From Posidonia oceanica (taxonomy: Eukaryota > Streptophyta > Magnoliopsida > Alismatales > Posidoniaceae), in assembly GCA_037176725.1 (NCBI GenBank), contig JAZBRS010000044.1:9486001-9550000 (forward strand): a stretch of 64,000 nt of DNA, written 5' to 3'. The number at the start of each line of letters is the position of its first letter. Within the stretch, counting starts at the first letter, position 1. The notes beneath the pieces were generated by a model, which saw only the letters and a list, made by a program, of their open reading frames with translations, did not search any database and was not told the origin of the DNA. A program made the position numbers and the translations under genes. This document shows, in pieces, positions 34,766 through 45,700 of this stretch.

Positions 34766-35414
34766 CCGTTTTCTTTTGCATGTCGATCGCATTGCATGGT
34801 TTTGCCGTTGTTTTGCTTTTTCGCTTGCATTTGCATATAGGGCTGTGATGCTTACTGCCTGGAGTTCTCACGAGCCAGGTTTCGCCCGGTTCGGAACACA
34901 GACAGCGTAGCTGAGCACTTAGACAGCACGTTTACTTCCTTGCTCTGCATCCTCCCACTTAGAGCACACCTTGAGCATTCATTAAGGCATTTATAGGCAC
35001 ATAGGCATTCAATCCTGCATTTCCTTGTGTATGCGAGCGTAAGCCTAGAAAGACCGATTCTCGGGCGTGTCGGGGGTGCCTAACACCTTCCCCGCACGTA
35101 ACAGGAGTCCTTGCCCTGTCTTTTGGCCCGCAATGACCGTACTGCCCTTATCCTAGGCTAGAGTCATCTCTTTTGCATGTATTTGCATTTGTTTTCCCAT
35201 GCATTGCTTTGCTTTGCATTTCTTGCTTGGTTTTGCGTGTTAATTCACGCATTTCCCCCGGTTTTCCTTGTCTCTCGTTAATAGACATGGTGGCGACTCT
35301 GATTTGTCTTATCTTTCTCTTTTCTCCTCGATTTTAAGTGTTTTCGAGTTGAGCCTCTTCCTCGGATCCAATCGCCGCTAATAGCGAGCCTGATTCCGAT
35401 CGGGATTGCTACAG

Positions 35415-35431
35415 TGGCGACTCCGCTGGGG
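35415..35431 (+). other. Primer-binding site of element E
   Basis: TGGCGACTCCGCTGGGG one base after the LTR; same site as in A and C. Arginine tRNA (ACG type) is the likeliest primer from memory. Confidence 0.85.
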
Positions 35432-36697
35432 ATGCTAGACTCCGGCTTTCGCCTTCCCTTTCCGCTCGCCTGTTTTGCAGCTTTGTCTACCTTGTGTGCT
35501 TTCTCTGTCTGTTTTGCTCGCTTTTCTGTGCAAACTCCTAGCGAGTCACCTCGTGGCTACTCTGCTTGGGTTTCGCACCTCTTTTGCCTCGGTTTGCACT
35601 CTTTTTGCTTAGCTTTACTTCTGTGCTTGTTTATTTACTTGTTTCCCTGCTTCTGCTTTTACTTCCTTTACAGCTTACTCGCCTTTACTTGCTTTGCCTT
35701 ACTTGCTCATTATTGCTTTAATTATCGCACATTGCATGTCTACATACTTGTTTGGCAACGATACATGCCTTTTGAATGTTGAATGCTTCTTTTACACCTT
35801 TGCTATGTCACTACGCACGCACATACCTTGCATACATGCCTTTTGACTTGATAAATGTTTTTTCTTCACCATTATGCTCACGAACACTTGCACATGCCAT
35901 GCGCATGCTTTTTGCTTTGTTGTGTGATTGATTGCATGCCATGTTTGTCTGTCTCTTTCCCCTTTGTGTATGCCATGCCTAGGACAGTAGAAACATGTTT
36001 GCTCTCCCTTTTGCTTAACTTAAAAGCTACAATAAAGCTAAACAATAACTTCTAAGCACAACTAGAGCCAATAACTTGCAATTTTCCCCCTTTCTGGTTA
36101 ATAAAACGCAAGTAAAAGACTCTAAAGCATCTTGCATGATTGATTCATCTTAGAAAGCATGCATTCTCTCTTCTAAGTCCACCCACAGTCTGCGAAGGAC
36201 AGTCCCGGCCTCTTGTTCCACCGCTTTGAGCGTGGCGCGAGTCAGTCAGTCTGTCCCCCTTGTCCGGGGGTCGTGTCGGTGTTAGTAGAGGGTACCACCC
36301 ACGCTTTGGCGGGGTAGAGGCCACCAACGCACCACCCTGTTATTACCTGAGCTTTGGGCCAGGAGTTAGACAGGGGACCTACTTTTTCTGACCTGGAGTC
36401 TGTCTAAACCCACTACCCTTGAGTGTGTCCTAGTAGGTCATCTACTCAGGACTTGCATGGTGAGAGAGCGCATCTTAGGACATTCACTTGCATGTATGCC
36501 ATTCATGCCACCCCTAATAACTCTTTATTGCATACAGCCTCTAACATCTTTACTCTTTTGCAGGTACGTGCGGGATCCGCTGCCCGGACTCTGAGCGTCC
36601 CTCCTCTGAGCTACTCGTCGCTTCCGGCGATAGCTTTCCTTAGACTTTACTTCTTTCTCTCTCGTCGCAGCTTCTGCTCACTTAGACTCAATCAGCA
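35432..36697 (+). other. 5' leader of element E
   Basis: Untranslated. It includes the conserved block near 36230-36480 (inverse orientation to A, B and C because E is on the plus strand) and, just before gag, TTTACTCTTTTGCAG/GTACG (36551-36568), which looks like a 3' splice site. In C the same place reads CTTTGTCTATGTCAGCAG (complement of 62110-62130). A leader intron joining the LTR donor to this site is possible. Confidence 0.55.
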
Positions 36698-38836
36698 ATG
36701 GCCCAGTCTGTCGGTGGGCTCCACTTTACCGCTGATTCGGAGGGGTTTACCACTTGGGTTCCTCCGGATTTCACTTCTATTCGCTCTATGACCTCTGTGA
36801 CACCAGGATTCCATCCTCAGGCGTCTAGGGTACTCCCTTCTGCTGTGGTTCTTTGGCAAACTTGCGCCACTCTGGATCCGGTCGTCGAATCTGTCTCGAT
36901 GACCGCCCCTTGCGTTCCAGAGGCGCCTCTGACTCCTTCGTCCTTGGGATATGTCGCTCCCGACATCCCTTCCACTGCGGCGACCTTTGCTTTAGGTTCT
37001 CAATCTCTTGAGTCTGCCTCCCGGCCTGTTCTGCAATTCAGTGTTCCCACTCACGGGTCCCCTGAAGCGCGGTATCGGCACCTGATGGACCTTGCCCACA
37101 CACTGCAGGGTATGGCTCTATCAGTTCGACCCTCTTGTATTCTTGTTGCCCCTGAGGTTCCTCTGCGGTCTGCTGTTGCACACACTGCACTCCCGCCCAG
37201 ACCATCGCCCCAGCTACACATTGCTCCGGTGATGGGGGCACGGCATCTGTCTCCTGCTTCTGCACAACACCGTGCACTGCATACAACTCCCTTTTCTGGT
37301 GATCAGTCTCTTGGGCTGGTTGGAGCACAGTATCCCACTGGTTCACTGCCCGGCATCGCGCCTGTGCAGCAACTGTTGCTCCAACAATCTGCACATCGCA
37401 CTACACAGCATATTGCCCATCCATCTCCCTTGCATCAGGTTCAGAACCCAGCATACTTTCCTGCTTACACTGCACGCATGCACGGATACGCCGGCCATCC
37501 CGTTGCTCCACCAGGCGACGTGATGGTGGACTCGGAGGAGCACTTAGGTGCGACCCACTCGGCGTATGTGGTCCCTGCCCCTGTTGCCTCATTTCCTATG
37601 GCAGCCAATCCAGACCCCATCAATGATAGGATGGACGTTCTGAAGAAAGCACTACGTCTAGTGCAAGGCAAGGACCACCAGTCTTACCAGTTTCGCGACC
37701 TTTGTCTCTTTCCCGAGGCCGCACTCCCTTCGAAGTTCCGCATCCCGGTCTTCGATAAATACAATGGTAAAGGCTGTCCTATTTCGCATCTGAAGGCATA
37801 CTGCGGGGACCTTGCTCAGCTTCAGGCTGATGAAAGGCTCCTTATCTGCTTGTTTCAGAAGAGTTTGACCGGCCCCGCGCTCAAGTGGTTCACTTCCCTT
37901 GACATGGCCACGGTTCGAACTTGGACGGATCTTTCTTAGGCCTTCCTTGAGCAGTATGCTTTCAACCTCGACCGGATCCCCAAGAGGGAGGATCTCGTCG
38001 CCATCCGGAAGAGACTCCAAGAGCCATTCGGGGAGTATGTCGGTCGCTGGCGTTCCTTAGCCGCCTAAGTCAAAGATAAACCCTCCAAGGAGGATTCTAT
38101 CGAGATGATTGTTAAAGGGGCGCTGCCAGTGATTGGGACTCTGCTTTGCATTCAGCACATCACTAGTCATGCATCGCTGATTAGGGCTGGTGTCCGCGTG
38201 GAAAGCTCGCTGCGAAGTAGGCATTTCCCCGCACTTTCTGCATTGGCTAGGCAGGCCAACACCTCTGGCCGCAGCAACAACAACAACAGCTCCACTCCTT
38301 ACCGCTCCGAACAGCTCTCCGAGTTATGCGTCGATCTTCCCGAAGAGCCTGCCTATGCAGAGAGTCAACTAGACCCTTTTCCGCTAGAGCACGCACCTAA
38401 TCTTGCACCCACTGAGCACACTGCCACCGTCGAGCCCGTGCATCACGTCGCACCCGCTCGGCAAGGACTCCACCTAGGGCAAAGACGACCTCGTCGGGCT
38501 GAGTGTAATTACACGCCTCTCCCCGGACCACTGAGTGTCATCTTCCCTCAAGTTGAGTCGCTCCTGAGGCTCCCGGTTGTCCGTCCGTCACCAAATCCCC
38601 CTCCGTGGTGGCATAATACGGATCAGTTCTGCAGTTTCCATCGGGCCACCGGGCACTCGACGGACAACTGCCTCGCTCTCCGGGATGCCGTTCAACGCCT
38701 GATCGACTGCAGGATCATCAGCGTTGGCGAGCAGGAGCCTGCACATACACGTACACCTGCACTTGCACATGCACGCCCTAGTATAGCCAATCCTTCCTCC
38801 GCCGGAACCTCGGGGGGTTACCCCAATCTTTTCTGA
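36698..38836 (+). pseudogene. gag: gag of element E, with two nonsense codons
   Basis: ATG at 36698 begins MAQSVGGLHF. The frame runs 713 codons to TGA at 38834-38836, with TAG at 37937-37939 (TDLS-AFLEQ; Gln CAG fits) and TAA at 38066-38068 (RSLAA-VKDK; Gln CAA fits). Regions: Pro/Ser/Thr-rich N-terminal third; HGYAGHPVAPPGDVMVDSEEH near 37480; capsid core from SYQFRDLC to LKWFTSLDM (37680-37905) and FGEYVGRWRSL; Asn/Ser linker; zinc knuckle C-X2-H-X4-H-X4-C at 38630-38671 (CSFHRATGHSTDNC). C continues into protease here; E instead ends. Both stops are C-to-T changes, as in C's gag-pol. Without them this would be a full Gag, enough to form particles if enzymes came from elsewhere. Confidence 0.9.
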
Positions 38837-39138
38837 ATCCCGCTCTGCTCCGATGGATCCTTCTGGTCCCATCGACGCGATCCCCTTCTTCCATCCTCCC
38901 TATCTCGTCCGAGGGCGCTCGGAGATGCAACGGCAGCGTCGACAGCACGACCAGGCGCAGCGCCATCCAGGTAAGTCCTTCTAACCTCTCTTTTGTTTTC
39001 TGCATTGTCTTTTCTTTTCATTTTGTTTTGTTTTTGCGGTTTTTCGCCTTGCCTGAAAATCATAAAAAGTATAAAATCAACAAAACTCATTAAAAAGCAT
39101 GCATCTCTTCTACTTCTTGCATTCATCTCATATCATTC
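38837..39138 (+). other. Post-gag junction of E
   Basis: Homology to C's gag-pol stops just after the knuckle. In another frame the sequence reads MDPSGPIDAIPF (38855 on), similar to FPSGPTTSVVDPF in C, and ends at CCATCCAG/GTAAGT (38965-38976), a very good splice-donor match. Then T-rich sequence. Confidence 0.5.
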
Positions 39139-39490
39139 GAGCTGGCAACCCTAACTGCTCGGTGATAGGTCCATCAACCTATCATCCTCGGGCTGGCAAC
39201 CCTAACTACTCGGCGATAGGTCCGTTAACCTGTCATCTCTGGGCTGGCAACCCTAACTGCTCGGCGATAGGTCCGTCAACCTATCATCCTCGGGCTGGCA
39301 ACCCTAACTGCTCGGCGATAGGTCCGTTAACCTGTCATCCTTGGGCTGGCAACCCTAACTGCTCGGCGATAGGTCCGTTAACCTGTCATCCTCGGGCTGG
39401 CACCCCTAACTGCTTGGCGATAGGTCTGTTAACCTATCATTCGGGCTGATATCCCTAACTATTCGGCGATAGGTCCGTCAACCTATCACC
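39139..39490 (+). repeat. 3'-region tandem array of E, 51-bp unit
   Basis: About seven copies of GCTGGCAACCCTAACTGCTC + GGCGATAGGTCCGTCAACCT + ATCATCCTCGG. Each copy has GATAGGT/ACCTATC as an inverted repeat. A single unit is found in C at 50101-50148 (complement). Confidence 0.95.
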
Positions 39491-40960
39491 TTGCATTGCA
39501 CATAGCTATCATCTCATGCATTCATCCCATCCTGTACATATCTGTCATCATGCATATCACCTTCTGCATACATGTCATTTCATGCATCCTGTAAAGCAAA
39601 AACGCCAAAAAAATCAAGAAAATCAAAAAACGTAAAAATATTTTCTCGCATTGCTGTTGGTTTTCCCTTTTATGTTTTCTTAAACCTGAAAAACCATAAA
39701 AAATACAAAACCAATGCAAAAACCTAAAAACATGCTTGTCCCTTCCCTTCTAAAAAATACAAAACCCATAAATATTTGTATAATCAGAAACCTGGCTATG
39801 GACAAGCAAGCAGTGCCTAGAGGATGTCAAGCAGCGACAGGCCCAGGCAGGTCTCACCCGAGCAGCGCCATCTCTTGCATGTGGCCACAAAGTGAGACTG
39901 AGAGCAGAATAGAGCATCCTGCTGAGTTTCAGAACACTACAAGCAGGATCTACCTTATCAAGAGAGTCCACCGAACACGGAGAGGACCGAAGCAGAGCGG
40001 AGCATAGCCAGAGGCTGTAAGCACACATTGCGGAGGCTGAGGGTGTACGCAGATCAGCCGAACCCTTAATGCCTCATCAGGGACTGCTACCCCAAGAGGG
40101 CAAAGTCATGCATATCCAAAAGAATAGAGATCATGTAAGCAAAAGAATATGATAACTTGATATGCATGCTGAGCACAAAAGAAAAAATGAAGAAAGAAGT
40201 TGAAGAAAGAAGGCGCTCATGAGAGGAGTGATTCGGACGAGCGTCTAAGCCACCTCAGCTATCAGCATCAAGCGCCACACTGGCAACTGCACAAGACATC
40301 ATATATGGAAGACCTGGCCCCACCCTCCGAGCGCAGCAGCACGCTCCAACCCCTGTGCAGACAACACTCATTTCCAAGAAGGCTAGATGCAGATCCAATC
40401 ACTCATGAGGGGAAAAGAAACATCATCCTGTGAGTGTCAAAAGCGGTAGTCAGTCCCCGAGGAATTAAGACGGAGGCTGTGAAGCTGCATCCAACGCTTC
40501 TGCTACCTACCTGCAGCCAAGGCTATTCTCTGCGAAGCCAAAGCCTCATCCCGAGCCAAGAGTGAGAAAGAGAGCCACCGACCACAACTCGGCATGGCGC
40601 TGCTCGAGGATCGAGTCTCCTGAGTCAGGAAGTGCAGAAGCACCCTTTTAGCGCAGTTGCTTTTGAGTCCAAAGCCACCAAAAAATGCATGCCGTAATAT
40701 ACTATCACCTTCTTTCCTCTCTGTTTTCGAAAACCGGAGTCAAGGATGAGCACTTCTGCCTAACCCCGCTCAGAGGCTCTGCGTTTTTCAAAGTTTTGCC
40801 GCCCACCGCGTTGGGTAGGTCCTTGATGACCGGCATGTCCCTCGTTTGTCACCTCGTGAAGCTACGAAGCATGCCCGCGCTGAGACCATTGCACACCCAC
40901 CACGGGGGGTTTCCCGTTTTCTATGTATCCATTCGCATCCCTCATTCTTTGCATCCAGGC
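39491..40960 (+). other. Non-coding stretch of E, origin unknown
   Basis: About 1.5 kb without repeats or recognisable protein. 39800-40680 is purine-rich with short ORFs only; 40685-40960 has balanced composition. It is not visibly related to C. It could be a captured sequence or the remains of the lost pol or extra-ORF region. Confidence 0.5.
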
Positions 40961-41440
40961 TGGCAACCCTAACTGCTCGGCGATAGGTCCGTTAACCTAT
41001 CATCCTCGGGCTGGCACCCCTAACTGCTCGGCGATGGGTTCGTCAACCTATCATCCATCCGTCTGTTCATCCACCCTTGCATTCTGGTGCCAGGGGCGCT
41101 TCGGCTGTCCCCTGGTATCATTCTGATACCAGGGGCATCTTTTTCGGCTGCCTTATGGTATCGTCCCCCTCATCATCCTCAGGCTGGCACCCTTAACTGC
41201 TCGGCGATGGGTTCGTCAACCTATCGTCCATTCATCTATCCATCATCACATTTCGGTGCCAGGAGTGCTTCGGCTGTCCCCTGGTATCATCCTGATACCA
41301 GGGGCATCTTGTTTGCTGCCCCTCGGTATCCCATTTCCATCCTCGTTTGGGCTGACATCCCCAACTGTCACGGGAGCGTCTCCAGACCTCTGCCGCACCT
41401 TCGGGTTCGGCATCCCGCCCCCTTTCCACCCTCATTCGGG
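40961..41440 (+). other. Single repeat units and two perfect hairpins (E)
   Basis: Two 51-bp-type units (40961-41060), then CCCCTGGTATCA-TTC-TGATACCAGGGG (41109-41135), one more unit (41181-41225), then CCCCTGGTATCA-TCC-TGATACCAGGGG (41278-41304). Stems are 12 bp and perfect. C has the related hairpins at 49931-50009 in the same order relative to the repeat unit and array. Confidence 0.9.
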
Positions 41441-41835
41441 CTGATAGCCCCAAGTATCCGGCGATGAGTCCGTTAACTCCTCATTCGGGCTGATAGCCCT
41501 AACTGTCCGGTGATGAGTCCGTTAACTCCTCATTCGGGCTAATAGCCCTAAAATATCCGGTGATGAGTCCGTTAACTCCTCATTCGGGCTGATAGCCCCA
41601 ACTATCCGGCGATGAGTCCGTTAACTCCTCATTCGGGCTGATAGCCCTAACTATCCGGCGATGAGTCTGTTAACTCCTCACTCGGGCTGATAGCCCTAAC
41701 TATCCGATGATGAGTCCGTTAACTCCTCATTCGGGCTGATAGCCCTAACTATCCGGCGACGAGTCCGTTAACTCCTCAGCGGGCTGATAGCCCTAACTAT
41801 CCGGCGATAAGTCCGTTAACTTATCACCCCTTTCG
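41441..41835 (+). repeat. 3'-region tandem array of E, 49-bp unit
   Basis: About eight copies of GCTGATAGCCCTAACTATCC + GGCGATGAGTCCGTTAACTC + CTCATTCGG. The unit is a diverged form of the 51-bp unit (same GTCCGTTAAC centre, GATGAG/CTCATC-like arms). Confidence 0.95.
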
Positions 41836-42690
41836 TCGTAGTTTAATAGCATTTTGTTGCATATCATGGCATATCATCAGCATTCGCATTGCATGACATC
41901 ATATAGCTTCATTGTGTTCTCTGTAGAGTCAGTCCTAGTATTGCATTCCATCATTGCACGGACATGGCGTGCTTGGGATTCGAACCCCTGGCTCGTGTAT
42001 TGCCTAAGGTATCATCCTCGGCACCCGCAAGACTTTCGCAGCTTGCCGGCTTTGGATGATACTCGCAGTAGTATGCGGCCTTGGGATCGTTTTCTCGGTT
42101 CCGTATGCCCGGCGCTCCACTATTTATACCCTGCATTCCACTGCATAACATTGCATAACATTGCACCCTTATTGCGCTACTACTCCTCTGTGGTCCTTAC
42201 ACCAACTTCCGCACTTCGCCTTCCCGGGCCCGTGCCCGCCACCGCATGCACATCCACAGCATATTTACTTCTCAGCACTTTACTTTCCAGCATCTTTACT
42301 TTCCAGCACTTTACTTTCCAGCATCTTTACTTTCCAGCACCTTTACATTCAGCCTTTACATTCAGTCCTTACATCCAGCACTTTCTTTACAGCAACTTTA
42401 CAACCAACACTTTCCTTACAAGCACTTTACTTCCAGCAATTTCCTTTCAGCACTTTACTTTCTGCTCTTGCATTGCATTTTCCACCCTCCCGCGTGCATG
42501 CACCATCTCGCTTTCCATCAGAGGAGTACAGCACAGTAAGCTTTAGCATAAGCATACCATTTGCATTTACACACTTAGCATTCATCCATCTGCACCCTGC
42601 ATTTTGCATTGCGGCAACGGGCTACGATCTTCAGTGCATCCGCCGAATAAGTAGCTCATGCCCATAGCAAATCGCTGCTCCTGCCAGTCA
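41836..42690 (+). other. Distal 3' region of E
   Basis: Non-coding. 41976-41986 complements to GGTTCGAATCC, the Pol III B-box/T-loop word, but no A-box or acceptor stem is seen. 42260-42460 has irregular CTTTACTTTCCAGCA repeats. 42560-42690 is homologous to C 28200-28070. Confidence 0.55.
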
Positions 42691-42772
42691 GATGGGGTGT
42701 CTTGTCAACCCTGAGCAGTGGCCTCGCTCCGCTTGACCTTGCTCAGGGAGGGGCATCTGTTGACACCCCATC
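42691..42772 (+). other. Inverted repeat bracketing the polypurine tract of E
   Basis: Arm 1 GATGGGGTGTCTTGTCAAC (42691-42709), arm 2 GTTGACACCCCATC (42759-42772, the LTR start), with inner CTGAGC/GCTCAG (42711-42716, 42741-42746). The tract lies between. C has the same arrangement (27984-28064). Confidence 0.8.
42742..42757 (+). other. Polypurine tract of element E
   Basis: CTCAGGGAGGGGCATC directly before the 3' LTR; primes plus-strand synthesis. Confidence 0.9.
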
Positions 42773-45700
42773 TTGGCAGGCTTGGACCACTTGGAGCCCT
42801 CCTAGTGATTGCTGGACTCAAACCCAAACCAAACCAAACCCTAACCCTCTTCTTTACCCTTCAAAATCAAGCAAACTTGACCTAAGCCTTTACCGCTCTT
42901 CCCAAGCTCAAAACCTGACCAAAATCCATAGGAAAACCCACCAACACCCACTTAGCAAACCTACCCAAGAACTTAGAAAATCTCAAACCTAGACCATTCC
43001 CAAAAACCCTAGAAAACCTAGGCAAAACTCCCCTCTTTCTACACCTTAAAACCCCTCCAAAACCTTCTCAGAATCAAACCAAAACTTCAGAACAAACACC
43101 TCGAACCCTAGACTGCCCGCTCACCAATTTTCATCCCATTCCAAGACCTTTAAGACCTCCATTCACTCAAATTATCCTTTTCTCTCTCTGGGATTATCAT
43201 TTTCTCTCTCCTCTCTCTCTCCTGATTATCATCTCTCTTTTCATCCCCTTCTTACCCTTTCTCTGGTCTGGCTGTGGGCCCCCTCTGTGCTTCTGTCCTT
43301 CCTCTATCTTATCCCTATTTTTACTTTATTTTTAGCATTTTTTCTGAATTTTAGAAATCATTTTCCTCCAACCTATCTCATTTCCTTTTATCTCTCTCTT
43401 TTTTCCATTCCTTTCCTCCTTCTTTTTTCCTTTTCTCTCTTTTGCAAAAATCCATAAAAACCCCTAAAAATCTGTAAAACTCCAAAACATAAAAGAAACA
43501 AATCAGAACCCTAAGAAAAACAATTAATAAACATTAAACAAGCAATTAAAAACCTAAACTTAACTAAATCAAGCTAAAAGGAAAACCAAGCATGTAAGCT
43601 AAAAAATGCAAAACAAATCAAACGAAAACACTGAAAAATCAAGGAAAAAACTAAAATAAAATCAAAACCCACCAAAAGTAAAAAACCCCATCAGAAGAAT
43701 TAAAAAACAAACCCTAAAAAGAAGAATTAAAAATCAAACACTAAAACAAGTAATTAAAGAAGCAAAAGACTTAACCTAATAAACATAAGAAGAACAACAT
43801 AAAAACTTAATTAAAAAAAGGAAAAGAAAAACACATTTGAAAGACTTAAAAACACCCCATCAAACCAGAAAAATCTAACTAAAAAACTTCAAGAAAAATC
43901 AACAAATAAAAATCAAAGCATAATTTAAAAGACTAAAGAAAGAAAAAACCCTAAGAAAGCTAAAACTTAAAAACCTAAAAACAACCCTGGTTAATACGAA
44001 AATAAATCCTATAAAACCCTAATCAATATCCTAAATGCCCAACAAGGGAAACACAATTTTTAAAACTATTTCAAAAAGGTTTAACAAACATTTAATCAAG
44101 TGAAAACTAATTAAAAGCAAAACCAAAGCCCTAAAACCCTAATCAAGCCCAAAACACACTAATCAACCCAAAATGGCCATTAAAAAATGTAATTAAAATC
44201 CTAATTCACATCACAACCTTTCTAATGTTTTTATTTATTTTTAGTTCATTTTTACTTATTTTATTTCCTTACTTTTCCCTCTCTTTCTTCCTTCTTTCCC
44301 TTTTTTTTTTCCTTTTCTTCCTTACTGGGCCTGTTGGCCCATTTCTCCCTTCCTTTATTTCTTTTCTTTTTTCCTTCGGCCCACAGTCCGGCCTCCTTCT
44401 TCCTTCTTCTTCCTCAACCTTTTGCATTCTTTTTTTTCTTCTCTCCACCGTTTTCTCCCACGAGCGGCCTGCAACAGAGTTCCCTCCATTGTTTAAATTC
44501 GAAGCTTCCATCTTTTCAACCTACAGCAGCTCGCCGCCTCTCTTCTATCTCAGCACCAATTCCGGGAGGCATTCAATGCCCGTCGTCTCGCCGACACCCA
44601 TCTCCTCAGCTGCAGTGCGTCGCCGTTGAATTCAAAATCCCAGCGCGCGCACCGGCAGCTTTCCTCCTAATATAAGCCCCCAGTCATCCCTTCCTTTGGG
44701 CGGCCCTTTTTGATCATCCAGAGAGTGAGAGAAGCAGAGCCCATCAGTTAGCAATCAGCAACTTGAGAGAAAAACCAGAATTTCAGTAGCTTTCTCCACC
44801 TGAACGACCTCCTCTTTCTTCCTCTGTATCCTCCAATTCCCAGGGAGAAGAGCCCGAGAGGGAGAGCCTGAGAGTGTGCTTTGGCATCCCGGAGAGAGAT
44901 CGCAATTCCAGGGCCTTTCCCCATCAGAACCTTCTCCAATTCCTTCCTCCATCTTCAGCAGATCCTTCTCCTCTTTTGCCAGTAACCCAAACCCCGTCCA
45001 AGCCCCAATTTCTCTCCCATTTGATCCCCCAAGCTCACCCAGTAACCCTGCATCCTTCCTTCACCACTTCACGGCCATTCCACCCCTGAAACCATCCCAA
45101 ATCACCCTCAGATCACTTGAAACTCCAACTGTAAACCCAACACAACCCACTCCAGAATTCCCTTCACTCCAATCCACTGATTCCTCCCAAACCCCACCTA
45201 AAGATTCACTGAACCACCACCTTTCCAGAGCGCCTGACATCAGACCCGGCCATCCACCACAGACCGAGAATTCCACAACAAACACCTGTCTTCTCCACTG
45301 ACCAGAAAATCAACCGAGCTCCGAACCTTCTCCACACTCTCCAGAAATCCCATCCAGCAATCCAGAACCGCTCCCCGGACCTCCAGCAACCTCCCGGAGG
45401 GTCCCATCCAACCAGACGAGCAGCAGACACTCCCCCCGACCCCCGGCTGTTTTTCTGAACCCACAGAGTGCCGGATTTCTCTCCGAGCTCTGAAGCTTCC
45501 ATCCAACCAACCGGGAAGCACCGGAAGATCGCCCTGAAGCAGCTCCAGCCCTCGCGAGCAGCCGGCGACGCCCGCAGCGACCGGACGACCCCCACCGGCC
45601 ACCTCCGGAACTGCTGAGGTCGGGAGGACACCTCAGACGCGGAATCAGGTAAAATCTTCTTCCCTTAGTCTTCTTTTCTTCCCGCGATGCTTCTCCACCC

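Larger units (their letters stand above)
29368..35413 (+). repeat. 5' LTR of element E (6046 bp)
   Basis: Starts TGTTGACACCCCATC and ends GGGATTGCTACA, directly before the primer site. Contents: AAACCCTA-rich U3 start (29440-29720), pyrimidine-rich tract (29760-30060), A-rich region (30060-30830), TATA box (31284-31291), GC-rich block (31900-32700), AT-rich part (32740-33840), 30-bp minisatellite (34530-34765) and conserved U5 block (35030-35120). ORFs inside it (for example 31491-31916 and 34298-34840) are compositional or repeat-derived. Confidence 0.97.

Noticed and set aside
41441..41835. GATGAGTCCG in the 49-bp repeats as a hammerhead ribozyme core (retrozyme-like)
   Set aside because: CTGATGAG resembles the core start, but the GAAA part and the required stem III/cleavage triplet are missing; the arms form a simple GATGAG/CTC stem.
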